Notes: generated by a model from the sequence alone, not told the origin. 64,000 nt of DNA from Orlajensenia stereocauli (GCF_039548895.1 NZ_JBCLVG010000002.1); one strand, 5' to 3'. Counted from the stretch's first letter, positions 18,540-27,890 are shown. Numbers and translations: made by a program.

Positions 18540-20002
18540 TTGTTCAGCACCGCCTCTAGTACCTTCTGTGCCACGGGAGCGGCCAAGAGATTGCCATACC
18601 CGTCCGTTCCCATTCCGCCACCGTCTTCGATGAGGACCGTGATTGCATACTTCGTGTCTTCCGCGGGGGCGAACCCCGTGAACCAGAGCGTGTAGGGATC
18701 CTCTTCCCCGTCCGCCCCGATGTTCTCCGCTGTGCCGGTCTTACCGCCCACGCTGACCCCGTCTATTCTTGCATTACTGGCCGCACCGTCATCGACGTCG
18801 GCGACCATCATCTTCTTGAGGGCATCAGCGGTTTCGCTGCTGATCGCACGCCCGAACTCCACGGGTTCGAAGCTCTTGACGACAGCCAGGTCCGTGCCGG
18901 TCACCTGGTCCGCGAGCGATGGCTCCATGACGATCCCGTCGTTCGCGATCGCGGCGGAGACCATGGCGATCTGGATGGGCGTCGCGCGCACCTCGTACTG
19001 GCCGAAGGCGCTCAGCGCGGTCTGCGCGTCGTCGAGGAGCGCCGGGTAGATGCTCTTCTCGACCGTCATCGGGATGTGGTGCTCGACGTTGAATCCGAAC
19101 TTCTCCGCCTGGTCGCGGATGGCCTTGTCGCCGAGTTCCACGCCCAGTTCGGCCATGGGGATGTTGCACGACAGGCGAACGGCATCCGCGATGCTGACGG
19201 TCGCCCCTCCACCGCAGGTGCCGCCGCCCGAGTTGATGACGACCGAGGTGCTGCCGGGCAGCTGGTACTCGGACGGGTTCGGGAAGGTGCTCTCGGGCGT
19301 GTACTTGCCGGATTCGAAGGCAGCTGCAGCCACGACGAGCTTGAATGTCGAGCCCGGAGGGTTGAGGTCGCCGCCGCGGTTGCGGTCGATGAGCGGATCG
19401 GCCGGGTCGGCCACGAGCGCGTCGTACGTGACGTCGACGGCATCGGTGTCGTGGCCGGCGAGGCTGTTCGGGTCGAAGCTGGGCTTGGAGACCAGGGCGA
19501 GGATGCGGCCGGTCGCGGGCTCGGTCAGCACGACGGATCCGGTGAAGTCGCCGAGGGCGTCCCAGGCCGCCTGCTGCGCGACGGGGTCGATGGAGACCTC
19601 GACGGCAGCGCCCTTCGGCTTCTGTCCGGTGAAGATGCGCTCGAGGCTGCTGAGGAACTGCGAGTTGGCCGTTCCGCTGAGGTAGTCGTTGAACGATCCC
19701 TCGATGCCCGTCGGCTCGCCGTTCACGGGGAAGAATCCTGTGACAGGGGCGTAGAGAGGCCCGTTCGAATAGCTGCGCTGCCACTTGTACTCGTCATCGG
19801 ACGGCGCCGACGACGCGATCGGCGTTCCGGCCACGAGGATGGGGCCGCGCTCGACCTTGTAGCTCTCGTACAGCGTGCGCGTGTTGCGCGGGTCGGCGTT
19901 CAACGTGTCGGCCTGCACGGCCTGGATGACCGTCGTCGACACGAACAGGGCCAGGAACAGGAGCAGGACGAACATGCTCACTCGCTTGAGTTCGCGATTC
20001 AT
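18536..20002 (-). CDS. pbpA: Class B penicillin-binding protein (PbpA family transpeptidase)
   Basis: A 488-residue peptidoglycan DD-transpeptidase. It has an N-terminal membrane helix (about 9-29), a dimerisation/pedestal domain, and a penicillin-binding domain with SxxK at Ser218-Lys221 (GSTFK), SCN at 278-280 and KTG at 421-423. The partner RodA/FtsW-type polymerase is the preceding gene; stop and start overlap by 1 nt (TGATG), coupling the pair. Start 20002 was chosen because the membrane helix begins there; upstream codons are Arg/His-rich and not protein-like. Confidence 0.95.
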   Translation of the reverse strand: MNRELKRVSMFVLLLFLALFVSTTVIQAVQADTLNADPRNTRTLYESYKVERGPILVAGTPIASSAPSDDEYKWQRSYSNGPLYAPVTGFFPVNGEPTGIEGSFNDYLSGTANSQFLSSLERIFTGQKPKGAAVEVSIDPVAQQAAWDALGDFTGSVVLTEPATGRILALVSKPSFDPNSLAGHDTDAVDVTYDALVADPADPLIDRNRGGDLNPPGSTFKLVVAAAAFESGKYTPESTFPNPSEYQLPGSTSVVINSGGGTCGGGATVSIADAVRLSCNIPMAELGVELGDKAIRDQAEKFGFNVEHHIPMTVEKSIYPALLDDAQTALSAFGQYEVRATPIQIAMVSAAIANDGIVMEPSLADQVTGTDLAVVKSFEPVEFGRAISSETADALKKMMVADVDDGAASNARIDGVSVGGKTGTAENIGADGEEDPYTLWFTGFAPAEDTKYAITVLIEDGGGMGTDGYGNLLAAPVAQKVLEAVLNK

Positions 20003-21411
20003 CAGTCCACCACCAGTCTGGGCTGATTGCGCACGGTGTCGGAGATGCGCAACAGGATGGCGGTGATGATCCAGTTCGCGATGAGCGACGATCCGCCGGC
20101 CGCGAGGAACGGGGTGGTGAGTCCCGTGAGCGGGATCACGCGGGTGACGCCGCCGATGACGATGAAGCACTGCAGGGCGATGACGAACGACAGGCCGACG
20201 CCCAGAAGCTTGCCGAAGTCGTCCTGGCCGGCGAATCCGACGCGGAAGCCGCGCGAGACGTAGAGGAGGTAGAGGGCGAAGATGGCGAACAGGCCGGCCA
20301 GTCCGAGCTCCTCGCCGAGGCTCGCGATGATGTAATCGCTCTGCGGAACAGGCGTGAGGTCGGGGCGGCCTTGGCCGAGTCCGGTTCCGATGAGCCCGCC
20401 GTGGGCCAGCCCGAACAGGCCCTGCACGAGCTGGTAGCTGCCGCCGTCAGCGCCGTATACGGCCGGATTGAAGGCGTCGAGCCAGTTGTTGAACCGCCCG
20501 TTGACATAGTCGAGGGTGCGGCTCGCCACGAAGGCGCCGCCGAGGAACATGCTGAGTCCGAGCACCACCCAGCTGAGGCGGCCCGTGGCCACGTAGAGCA
20601 TCACGAGGAACATGCCGAAGTACAGCAGCGCCGTTCCGAGGTCGCGCTGGAAGACGATGACCGACATCGACAGCGCCCAGACGACGAGCAGGGGGCCGAG
20701 GTCGCGGGCGCGCGGGAATCTCATGCCGAGGAAGCGGTGGCCGACCATCGACAGCGAGTCACGGTTGCGCACCAGGTAGCCGGCGAAGAACACGGCCAGG
20801 GCGATCTTGGCGATCTCTCCGGGTTGGAAGGTGAGCACGTCGCCGATGCCGATCCAGACGCGGGCTCCGTTGATCTGCTTGCCGAGACCGGGAACGAGCG
20901 GCAGGAGAAGAAGCACGACGGCGACGAACCCGGCGATGTAGGTGTAGCGGAACAGAACCCGGTGGTTGCGGATGACGAGCATCACGGCAATGGCGCTCAG
21001 GATGGCGATGGCGCTCCACACGATCTGGCGCACGGCGGCACTGTCCCAGCCGTCGTGGCCGTCGGCGATGTCGATGCGGTAGATCATCGCGATGCCGAGT
21101 CCATTGAGGAGCGTGGCGATCGGCAGAAGGAACGGGTCGGCCTCGCGCGCGACGAAGCGCATCACGATGTGCAGCGCGACGACGAGACCTGAGAGCACGG
21201 CGCCGAGGAACACGAGTGTGAGGTCGACGTGGCCGAGGGCGCCGAACTGCACCAGCACCACGGCGATGGCGTTGATCGCGCAGGCCACGATGAGCAGGGC
21301 GAGCTCGAGATTGCGCATCTTCTGAGGCAGACGGATGCGACGGATCGGCCCGGTCTGCGGGGATCCGTTCGGCGTTGGCGCCTGGGCGACGCCGGCCTGG
21401 TCAGTCGGCAC
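20002..21411 (-). CDS. rodA: SEDS peptidoglycan glycosyltransferase (RodA/FtsW family)
   Basis: 469 residues with about 12 membrane helices. It polymerises lipid II into glycan strands with the downstream PBP. Family signatures are GARVWIGIGDVLTFQPGEIAKIA, FQRDLGTALLYFG and the region near the end with PLTGLTTPFLAAGGSS. The N-terminal 30 residues are a Pro/Gln-rich cytoplasmic tail. The start is GTG at 21411 behind GGAGGTGA, and the gene overlaps pstP by 11 nt. Confidence 0.95.
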   Translation of the reverse strand: MPTDQAGVAQAPTPNGSPQTGPIRRIRLPQKMRNLELALLIVACAINAIAVVLVQFGALGHVDLTLVFLGAVLSGLVVALHIVMRFVAREADPFLLPIATLLNGLGIAMIYRIDIADGHDGWDSAAVRQIVWSAIAILSAIAVMLVIRNHRVLFRYTYIAGFVAVVLLLLPLVPGLGKQINGARVWIGIGDVLTFQPGEIAKIALAVFFAGYLVRNRDSLSMVGHRFLGMRFPRARDLGPLLVVWALSMSVIVFQRDLGTALLYFGMFLVMLYVATGRLSWVVLGLSMFLGGAFVASRTLDYVNGRFNNWLDAFNPAVYGADGGSYQLVQGLFGLAHGGLIGTGLGQGRPDLTPVPQSDYIIASLGEELGLAGLFAIFALYLLYVSRGFRVGFAGQDDFGKLLGVGLSFVIALQCFIVIGGVTRVIPLTGLTTPFLAAGGSSLIANWIITAILLRISDTVRNQPRLVVD

Positions 21412-22636
21412 CTGTCACCTCCAGGCGTTTCGCTATGGCGATGGCGTCGTCGAGGTCGGCGGCGCTGATCGTCGCCTCCACCGCCTGACGGTCGTAGAAG
21501 GTGAGGCTGTCGATCGGGATGTCGGTGTCGCGGTAGACGCTGTGCAGCGAGATCGGGCCGATGTCCTGCTGGATGCCGCGGAAGATGGCCACGCTGTCAC
21601 CGTCGCTGCCGACGAAGTAGCGCGACTGCGTCCACTGGTAGGTGACGCCGACGATCACCGCCGCCGCGGCGACGAACAGGACGATCACGGTGATCCACGT
21701 GATGCGCCGGCGGCGCACGCGGCGCTTGTCCTCTTCGATGAGCTCGTCGAGGTACTCCTCGGAGTCGGGCTCGAAGTGGGCCTCGGGTACGGAGTGCAGC
21801 CTGAATGGCGACATCCGGAGCGCCCGACGCGGTGGCTCCTCGATGTCGAACGCCAGGGGTTCCGCCGCGGATCCGACGATGGCGACGGGCTTCGCGGATG
21901 CCGCGACACCGTCGGCGCCGATGTCGACGATGACCACTGTCACGTTGTCCGGAGCGCCGCCGTCGAGGCTCTCCTTGACGAGCCGCTCTGCAGCCTCGGC
22001 GGCCGATGTCGACTGCTCGAGTGCCTCGCGGATGTCGTCGAAGGAGACGACGCCCGAGAGTCCGTCGGAGCAGATCAGCCAGCGGTCGCCGGCGATGGTG
22101 CGCACGATGCTGGTGTCGATCTCGGGGGAGGACTCCACGTCGCCGAGCACACGCATCAGCACGGAACGCCGCGGGTGAACGGCAGCCTCCTCCTCGGTGA
22201 TGCGCCCGCTGTCGACGAGCCGCTGCACGAAGGTGTGGTCGGTGGTGATCTGCGTGAGGGTGCCGCTGCGCAGCAGGTAGATGCGGGAGTCGCCGATGTG
22301 GGCGATGGCCACCTTGTCGCCGAGCACGTAGAGCGCGCTGACCGTCGTGCCCATGCCCGTGAGCTCCGCGTGCTCGAAGACCGTCTCGGCGAGCTGCTGG
22401 TTGGCGGCGATGAGTGCCGACTGCATGGCGAACTCGGCGTCTTCGGGGGTGATGTAGGGCTGGTCGGCCTCGGCGATGCGCTTCGTGGCGATGGCTGACG
22501 CGACGTCACCGCCGGCGTGGCCTCCCATGCCGTCGGCGACGAGGAACAGGCCGTGCCCCGCGAAGCCGGAGTCCTGGTTGTTCGCGCGCACGCGTCCGAC
22601 GTTGGAGACGGCCGCGCTGTCGATGAGCGTCGCCAT
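21401..22636 (-). CDS. pstP: PP2C-type Ser/Thr protein phosphatase
   Basis: A 411-residue membrane-bound phosphatase that reverses PknA/PknB phosphorylation. The N-terminal PP2C domain has VRANNQDS, the metal site VADGMGGHAGGD, MGTTVSAL and SDGLSG. After a variable linker, a basic stretch (KRRVRRRR) and a membrane helix with VIVLFVAAAAVIVGVTY anchor it, leaving an outside domain of about 80 residues. The start at 22636 (MATLIDS) fits the domain start; it lies 5 nt after the fhaB stop. Confidence 0.94.
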   Translation of the reverse strand: MATLIDSAAVSNVGRVRANNQDSGFAGHGLFLVADGMGGHAGGDVASAIATKRIAEADQPYITPEDAEFAMQSALIAANQQLAETVFEHAELTGMGTTVSALYVLGDKVAIAHIGDSRIYLLRSGTLTQITTDHTFVQRLVDSGRITEEEAAVHPRRSVLMRVLGDVESSPEIDTSIVRTIAGDRWLICSDGLSGVVSFDDIREALEQSTSAAEAAERLVKESLDGGAPDNVTVVIVDIGADGVAASAKPVAIVGSAAEPLAFDIEEPPRRALRMSPFRLHSVPEAHFEPDSEEYLDELIEEDKRRVRRRRITWITVIVLFVAAAAVIVGVTYQWTQSRYFVGSDGDSVAIFRGIQQDIGPISLHSVYRDTDIPIDSLTFYDRQAVEATISAADLDDAIAIAKRLEVTGAD

Positions 22637-22641
22637 GGGGT

Positions 22642-23220
22642 CTACCGTCGCAGCTCGAACGTGGTCGCGCCGACCTTGACGGTCACGTTGAGCGGAACCG
22701 GCGTGGGCACCGTGACCCTGGCGCCGTCGAGGAAGGTTCCGTTGGTGGAGTCGAGGTCCTGCAGCATCCACTGGTCGTTCCAGAGCATGAGCCTGGCGTG
22801 GTGCGTCGAGGTGTAGTCGTCACGGATGACGATGGCCGAATCGGAGGAGCGGCCGATGGTGATCTCGTCGGTGCCGAGGGGGAACTCGGCCCCGGCCTTG
22901 GTGCCGCTCGTCACGACGATGGCGCGGGCGTTGCCGGTTCCGGCGATCTCCCGGCCGAGCGACGGCGAGAGCGTCGGGGCGGAGGATGCCGCAGCGGGCA
23001 TCGATCCGATGGGGCCGGTCGGGGCGGCAGCCGCTGCTGCGGCGGCTGACGCCGAGACGGGGACCGGAGCCGGGCTCGGGGAAGCCGCATCCGCCTCCTT
23101 GACCTTGCGAACGCGCTGCCCGAACAGGTCGGAGCGCAGCGCGTAGACGATCGCGAACACGAATGCCCACAAGAGAACGAGGAAGCTCAGTCGAAGGACG
23201 AGAAGGGTCAGTTCGCTCAC
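22642..23220 (-). CDS. fhaB: FHA-domain membrane protein FhaB
   Basis: 192 residues. An N-terminal membrane helix (LTLLVLRLSFLVLLWAFVFAI) and an Ala/Pro-rich linker are followed by a C-terminal FHA domain that binds phosphothreonine (ITIGRSSDSAIVI, HHARL, DSTNGTFLDG). It corresponds to Rv0019c, a partner of PknA/PknB and the wall machinery. The start is GTG at 23220 and overlaps fhaA by 4 nt (GTGA). Confidence 0.92.
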   Translation of the reverse strand: MSELTLLVLRLSFLVLLWAFVFAIVYALRSDLFGQRVRKVKEADAASPSPAPVPVSASAAAAAAAAPTGPIGSMPAAASSAPTLSPSLGREIAGTGNARAIVVTSGTKAGAEFPLGTDEITIGRSSDSAIVIRDDYTSTHHARLMLWNDQWMLQDLDSTNGTFLDGARVTVPTPVPLNVTVKVGATTFELRR

Positions 23221-23960
23221 GAGGCGGGCCCCCAGAACCCGCCCATGTCGTGACGCTGCGTCGCGTCGTCGATGGGAGCCGCGGCATCGGGAGCCGATGC
23301 CTGTGCGAGCACGCGGAAGATGATGCGGGTGCGGCCGATGGTGATGACGGAGTCGGGCTCGAGCACGGCCTGCTTGACGGGCTGGCCGTTCAGCTGCGAT
23401 CCGTTCGTGGACCCGAGGTCGCGCACCTGGGCGCGCTTGCCGTCCCACAGCACCTCGATGTGCTTGCGGCTGGTGCCCGTGTCGTCGATGGTGATGTCGG
23501 CGTCGCTGCCGCGGCCGATCACCGTGCGGGCCTTGATGAGCGGGTAGCGCTTGGTGCCGATGTCGAGCAGCGGCGTCCAGGCGATCTCGCCCTTCACATT
23601 GGTGGAGTCGACGGCGACCATGCCCACGGTGAGTGCCGAGTCCTCACGCAGGCGGATGATGATGCCGCCGGCGAACTGGAAACGCTGGCTCGCCGCGTGC
23701 TTCTGCACCAGGTCGGTGAGCTCGTCGATGAGGGTGGGACCCATCGCGGTCATGCGCGCGTAGTCGGCTGTTCCCATGCGAACGGTGAAGTTGTTCGGCA
23801 CGAGAACACGGTCGCGTGAGACGACTGCAGCCTTGGTATCGAGCTCACGTCGTAGTGCTGACGTGATCTCGACCGGCTGCAGCCCCGAGCGAAAGGTCTT
23901 CGCGAAAGCGCCGTTGACGGCGCGTTCGAGACCCTTCTCGAAGTTGTCCAGTATCCCCAC
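23217..23960 (-). CDS. fhaA: FhaA: DUF3662 plus FHA domain
   Basis: 247 residues. The N-terminal DUF3662 domain (GILDNFEKGLERAVNGAF to about residue 120) is joined to a C-terminal FHA domain (TVIGRGSDADITI, SRKHIEV, GSTNGSQLNG). The homologue FhaA in mycobacteria is a PknB substrate that links kinase signalling to peptidoglycan synthesis. It is the first gene of the operon. The GTG at 23960 lies behind GGGAG; the reading frame runs further upstream without homology. The long linker of Rv0020c between the two domains is much shorter here. Confidence 0.92.
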   Translation of the reverse strand: MGILDNFEKGLERAVNGAFAKTFRSGLQPVEITSALRRELDTKAAVVSRDRVLVPNNFTVRMGTADYARMTAMGPTLIDELTDLVQKHAASQRFQFAGGIIIRLREDSALTVGMVAVDSTNVKGEIAWTPLLDIGTKRYPLIKARTVIGRGSDADITIDDTGTSRKHIEVLWDGKRAQVRDLGSTNGSQLNGQPVKQAVLEPDSVITIGRTRIIFRVLAQASAPDAAAPIDDATQRHDMGGFWGPAS

Positions 23961-23992
23961 AGGTCTCCCGATCCGGTTCTCGCGACTCTTGA

Positions 23993-23998
23993 ATGTTA
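23993..23998 (-). promoter_or_regulatory. Putative -10 box of fhaA-pknB operon
   Basis: TAACAT on the minus strand, 33 nt before the fhaA start, in the 77-nt gap after the GH65 gene. No convincing -35 box. Confidence 0.3.
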
Positions 23999-24037
23999 GT
24001 CGGAGACTTGCGGAAAGCAGTTCACCGGCGCCGCCAG

Positions 24038-26548
24038 TCAATCGATCGGGCCCAGTGCCTCGCCCTCATCGAAGTCGAGGGCGATGGCCGGGATCGACGC
24101 CGTGAGCAGGGAGCCGTCAGCGCGACGCTGGCCTCGGACGTCGTCCATCGTCGGGGTTCCGACGAGCCTCGCGCCCTGGTGCGAAAGCGGCACGGTCACT
24201 GGGCTCTGGGCGCTCACGAAGACCTTCTGACCACGCACGGTGAGGCGGAACGAGTCGCCCTCCTCGATCGTGAATGTGACGGATTCGCGTTCGAGATCGA
24301 CACGGATGCGGTTCTCGCGCAGCGTCAGTCTGAACTGCAGGGATTCCCAGTTGTCTGGCAGGCGCGGGTCGAAGGTGAACTCGCCCCGGTGGTCGCGGAA
24401 GCCTCCGAAGCCGTAGACCAGCGCGTTCCAGATGCCGCCCGTCGACGCCACGTGGATGCCGTCGGCGGTGTTGGAGTGCAGGTCGAGCAGGTCGACGAAC
24501 AGGGCGGAGTTGAAGTAGTCCGTCGCGAGCTTTCCGTAACCGACCTCGGCCGCGATGATCGACTGCACGACGGCCGAGAGGGTGGAGTCGCCGGTGGTCA
24601 GCGGGTCGTAGTACATGAAGTTGGCGCGCTTCTGCTCGAGCGTGAACTCGTTGCCCTGAAGGAGCAGGGCGAGCACCACGTCGGCCTGCTTCAGCACCTG
24701 GAACCGGTAGATGACGAGCGGGTGGTAGTGCAGCAGCAACGGGCGGTGGCTGGGCGGCGTGAGGTCGAGATCCCAGATCTCCTTCTGCAGGAAGGCCTCG
24801 TCCTGCGGGTGGATGCCGAGGTTCTCGTCGAACGGGATGTGCATCCGCTGAGCGGCCCTGGCCCATTCTTCCGCCTCGCCGTCCTGCACCTCGAGGCGCT
24901 TGACCACCTGGGCGTAGGCGCTGGGGTCCTCCTTGGCGAGAACGCGCAGTGAGGTCGCGGCCGCGTCGAGGTTGGCCCGCGCCATGACGTTCGTGTAGAG
25001 GTTGTCGTTCACGACGGTCGTGTACTCGTCGGGGCCCGTGACGCCGTGGATGTGGAAGACATCGTCGCCGTTGCCGCGCCAGAAGCCGAGGTCGGCCCAC
25101 ATGCGGGCGGTCTCGACGAGGATGTCGATGGCTCCCCGGTTGAGGAAGTCCTGATCGCCCGTGGCGGAGACGTACTGGCAGAGCGCATGGGAGATGTCGG
25201 CGTCGATGTGGTACTGCGCGGTGCTGGCGGCGTAGTAGGCGCTCGATTCGAGGCCGTTGATGGTGCGCCACGGGAACAGCGCCCCGCGCACGTTGAGCTC
25301 GAGGGCTCGCGCTCGGGCGGCGTCCAGCATCCGTTGCCGGAATCGCAGGGCATTGCGCGCGACGACTGGGGACGTGTACGTGAGGGCGGGCAGCACGTAG
25401 ATCTCGCTGTCCCAGAAGTAGTGGCCGCCGTAGCCGGTTCCGCTGACTCCCTTGGCCGCGATGCCGCCGCCGTCGGTGCGCGCGCTGGCCTGGGCGAGCT
25501 GGAACAGGTTCCAGCGCACGGCCTGCTGCAGCTCGGGCTGGCCGCCGATGACGACGTCGGTGCGCTTCCAGTACGCGTCGAGCCAGAGGCGCTGCTGGCG
25601 GAACAGCTCGGGACCGCCGACCTCGAGAGCACTGTCGAGCGTGCGGTCGCAGCGATCGGCGAGCTCGCGCACGGGCACGGTGCTGGCCGTGTGGTAGCTG
25701 ACGAGCTTGGTGAGGCGCACCCTGTGGCCCTGCTTGGCGTGGATCCGGTAGATGCGCTTGGCGAGGTCGTCTTCGAGGGTGGTGGTCGAGGTGTACTCGT
25801 CGACGGTGGTGATCTGGTGATCGGCGGCGACGGAGATCGTCATGCCCGAGTTGGTGCAGCGGTAGGCGAGCAGCAGGCGGTCGGCCTCCTCGCGCTTGAT
25901 GCGCGGCTGCAGCACCCTGTCGGTGAAGAGGTCGGCCTTGCGCGGGTCGAAGCCCTCAGCGGTGCCGTGCACGTTGGATCTGTACTCGTCGCGGCCGTCC
26001 TGGCGGTTCAGGATCTGGCTCGACAGGGTGATGGAGGCGTCCGAGTCGAGGAGGGTGACCTCGTACGTCACCACGGCGAGGTGGCGGTCGGTGAAGCTCA
26101 CCATGCGGCGCGAGGTGATGAGCACGCGCTTGCCCGCCGGCGTGCGCCAGACGAGTTCGCGCTCGAGCACGCCGCTGGCGAAGTCGAGGCGGCGCTCGTA
26201 GGACAGCACGTCGGCCTCGGTGAGCACGAGTGGCTCGTCGTCGACGTAGAGGCGGATGATCTTCGCGTCGGGCGCGTTCACGATGGTCTGGCCGACGCGC
26301 GCGAAGCCGTAGGCCTCTTCGGCGTGACGGATGGGCCAGGTCTCGTGGAAGCCGTTCACGAAGGTGCCGTGCACGTGGCCGTCGCGGCCCTCCTCGACGT
26401 TGCCGCGCAGGCCGAGGTAGCCGTTGCCCACCGAGAAGATCGTCTCGGTGCGCCCCATGTCGGCGGAGTCGAATGCCGTCTCGACCAGCGCCCACTCGTC
26501 GAGGGGGTGACGGATGCGGTCGATCGGGTCGGCGTCGAGGATCTTCAC
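24038..26548 (-). CDS. Glycoside hydrolase family 65 (disaccharide phosphorylase)
   Basis: An 836-residue cytoplasmic enzyme of the maltose/trehalose/kojibiose phosphorylase family, which splits alpha-glucosyl disaccharides with phosphate to beta-glucose 1-phosphate and a sugar. The N-terminal beta-sandwich (FSVGNGYLGLRGN), the (alpha/alpha)6 barrel with the acid motif GVTGPDEY, and the phosphate-site region (STGGIWNALVYGFGG) are visible. The substrate cannot be fixed by eye. GTG at 26548 has AAGGAGAG upstream and overlaps the HAD gene by 4 nt, which converts the product to glucose 6-phosphate. This pairing supports phosphorylase over hydrolase. Confidence 0.9.
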   Translation of the reverse strand: MKILDADPIDRIRHPLDEWALVETAFDSADMGRTETIFSVGNGYLGLRGNVEEGRDGHVHGTFVNGFHETWPIRHAEEAYGFARVGQTIVNAPDAKIIRLYVDDEPLVLTEADVLSYERRLDFASGVLERELVWRTPAGKRVLITSRRMVSFTDRHLAVVTYEVTLLDSDASITLSSQILNRQDGRDEYRSNVHGTAEGFDPRKADLFTDRVLQPRIKREEADRLLLAYRCTNSGMTISVAADHQITTVDEYTSTTTLEDDLAKRIYRIHAKQGHRVRLTKLVSYHTASTVPVRELADRCDRTLDSALEVGGPELFRQQRLWLDAYWKRTDVVIGGQPELQQAVRWNLFQLAQASARTDGGGIAAKGVSGTGYGGHYFWDSEIYVLPALTYTSPVVARNALRFRQRMLDAARARALELNVRGALFPWRTINGLESSAYYAASTAQYHIDADISHALCQYVSATGDQDFLNRGAIDILVETARMWADLGFWRGNGDDVFHIHGVTGPDEYTTVVNDNLYTNVMARANLDAAATSLRVLAKEDPSAYAQVVKRLEVQDGEAEEWARAAQRMHIPFDENLGIHPQDEAFLQKEIWDLDLTPPSHRPLLLHYHPLVIYRFQVLKQADVVLALLLQGNEFTLEQKRANFMYYDPLTTGDSTLSAVVQSIIAAEVGYGKLATDYFNSALFVDLLDLHSNTADGIHVASTGGIWNALVYGFGGFRDHRGEFTFDPRLPDNWESLQFRLTLRENRIRVDLERESVTFTIEEGDSFRLTVRGQKVFVSAQSPVTVPLSHQGARLVGTPTMDDVRGQRRADGSLLTASIPAIALDFDEGEALGPID

Positions 26549-27357
26549 TTGCTCTCCTTGTGGTTCACGGCGTCCGTGATCTCGTCGTTCTGCTCGGTGC
26601 GCTTGGCGACGGCGTCGATCAGCTCGTCGAGTTCCTCCACGACGACGTCGGCTCCGGCATCCTGCAGCACCTTGCGTCCGACGCCGCGATCGACGCCGAT
26701 GACGAGCCCGAAGGCTCCGCGGGCACCGGACTGCACTCCTGAGACGGCGTCTTCTACGACCGCGCACTCGAGCACGGTGAGACCGAGCGCGTTCGCCGCA
26801 TGTATATAGGTATCGGGCGCCGGCTTGCCGGGCAGGCCGAGGCCGGCGGCGACGTTGCCGTCGACGACGATCTCGAAGCGGTCGGCGATGCCGGCCGCCG
26901 CGAGGACCGCCGGCGCGTTCTTGGAGCTCGAGACCACGGCGACCTCGTAGCCGTCGGCGATGACGGCCTCGAGGAACGTGAGCGAGGCGGGATAGGCGGC
27001 AACGCCCTCCTCGGTGATGGTGTCGTTGAAGACGGTGTTCTTGCGGTTGCCCAGACCCCAGACCGTGTCGTCTGCGGGGTCGGCATCCGGAGTCCCGGGT
27101 TCGAGCTCGATGCCGCGGGAGGCGAGCAGGTCGCGCACGCCGTCGAAGCGCGGCTTGCCGTCGATGTGGTCGAAGTAGTCCTGCTCGACGTAGGGCTCGG
27201 CGCCGTGGCTCTCGAGGTAAGGGGTGAACAGCCGCGCCCAGGCGTGCATGTGCACCTCGGCGGTCGGCGTGAGCACGCCGTCGAGGTCGAACAGGAAGGC
27301 ACGGATGTCTCGTCCGTGCAGCAGGTCGGGTGGAGTTTCTTCAGTGGTGTCCGTCAT
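26545..27357 (-). CDS. Beta-phosphoglucomutase family HAD hydrolase
   Basis: A 270-residue HAD-superfamily protein, likely turning beta-glucose 1-phosphate from the GH65 enzyme into glucose 6-phosphate. Seen are the nucleophile motif FDLDGVLTPT, SSSKN (motif II), GKPAPDTY (motif III) and VEDAVSGVQSGARGA (motif IV). A cap domain lies between motifs I and II. It is slightly longer than usual (about 220-250). The start is uncertain: ATG at 27357 or 27369, neither with a strong ribosome binding site. The gene is translationally coupled to GH65. Confidence 0.88.
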   Translation of the reverse strand: MTDTTEETPPDLLHGRDIRAFLFDLDGVLTPTAEVHMHAWARLFTPYLESHGAEPYVEQDYFDHIDGKPRFDGVRDLLASRGIELEPGTPDADPADDTVWGLGNRKNTVFNDTITEEGVAAYPASLTFLEAVIADGYEVAVVSSSKNAPAVLAAAGIADRFEIVVDGNVAAGLGLPGKPAPDTYIHAANALGLTVLECAVVEDAVSGVQSGARGAFGLVIGVDRGVGRKVLQDAGADVVVEELDELIDAVAKRTEQNDEITDAVNHKESK

Positions 27358-27431
27358 GCGGGCCCCCATCTCGGCTTCAGTGAAGTAGTGAGCGAGAAAG
27401 GGTCCCCGTCGACCCCTGCTGTACGGGAACG

Positions 27432-27437
27432 AGCCTA
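27432..27437 (-). promoter_or_regulatory. Putative -10 box of HAD-GH65 operon
   Basis: TAGGCT on the minus strand, about 75 nt before the HAD start. Only the -10 hexamer is recognisable. Confidence 0.25.
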
Positions 27438-27540
27438 TTGCGCATTCGCCGGGGGATGCGAGCACGGGCGGCGTTTCCATTCGTGCGCATTCGAGCGGAT
27501 GACCTGATCAGGGCGCGCACGGATGCGGCTCTCATCGAGA

Positions 27541-27587
27541 TGACGCGAATCGACCTTCACGGCGCATTCGAAGGTCGATTCGCGTCA
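27541..27587. repeat. Perfect 18-bp inverted repeat
   Basis: Arms 27541-27558 and 27570-27587 are perfectly complementary around an 11-nt loop. The element lies in the 340-nt gap between the HAD promoter region and tRNA-Leu. No T-tract follows. The rest of the gap shows no gene. Confidence 0.75.
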
Positions 27588-27697
27588 CATCGGCGCCAGT
27601 GCGCTACGGCCGGCCGGCCGATCGGCCTCAAATGGCTTCTGGCGGGAGAAAATGATAATGTCACTGGGTTGGTTCGCCCTCGGGTGTGACCAAGCGT

Positions 27698-27784
27698 GCG
27701 CGAGTGGCGGAATTGGCAGACGCGCTGGCTTCAGGTGCCAGTACTCGCAAGGGTGTGGGGGTTCAAGTCCCCCCTCGCGCACCA
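27698..27784 (+). tRNA. tRNA-Leu (CAG anticodon)
   Basis: 87-nt class II tRNA with long variable arm. Acceptor GCGCGAG pairs with CTCGCGC (27774-27780); CCA is encoded at 27782-27784. The anticodon stem CTGGC/GCCAG encloses TTCAGGT, giving CAG. A strong terminator follows at 27794. Confidence 0.97.
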
Positions 27785-27793
27785 GATGTGCTG

Positions 27794-27824
27794 AAAGGCC
27801 GGATCCTCAGGGATCCGGCCTTTT
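27794..27824 (+). terminator. Rho-independent terminator of tRNA-Leu
   Basis: AAAGGCCGGATCC, loop TCAG, GGATCCGGCCTTTT: a strong GC stem followed by a T-run, just 10 nt after the tRNA. Confidence 0.9.
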
Positions 27825-27890
27825 CTCGTGCCGGGCACCGAAGGGCCGTCTTCGTGCGCGCCGCAGCGTCGTGCGCTGCTCGACGGGTGC

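Noticed and set aside
18536..20170. Longer pbpA reading frame starting near 20170
   Set aside because: The extra 56 residues are His/Arg-rich and lie inside rodA; the membrane helix begins just after the ATG at 20002.
27698..27784. tRNA-Leu as an integration site
   Set aside because: No integrase, no repeated 3' tRNA segment downstream; the following genes look native in composition.
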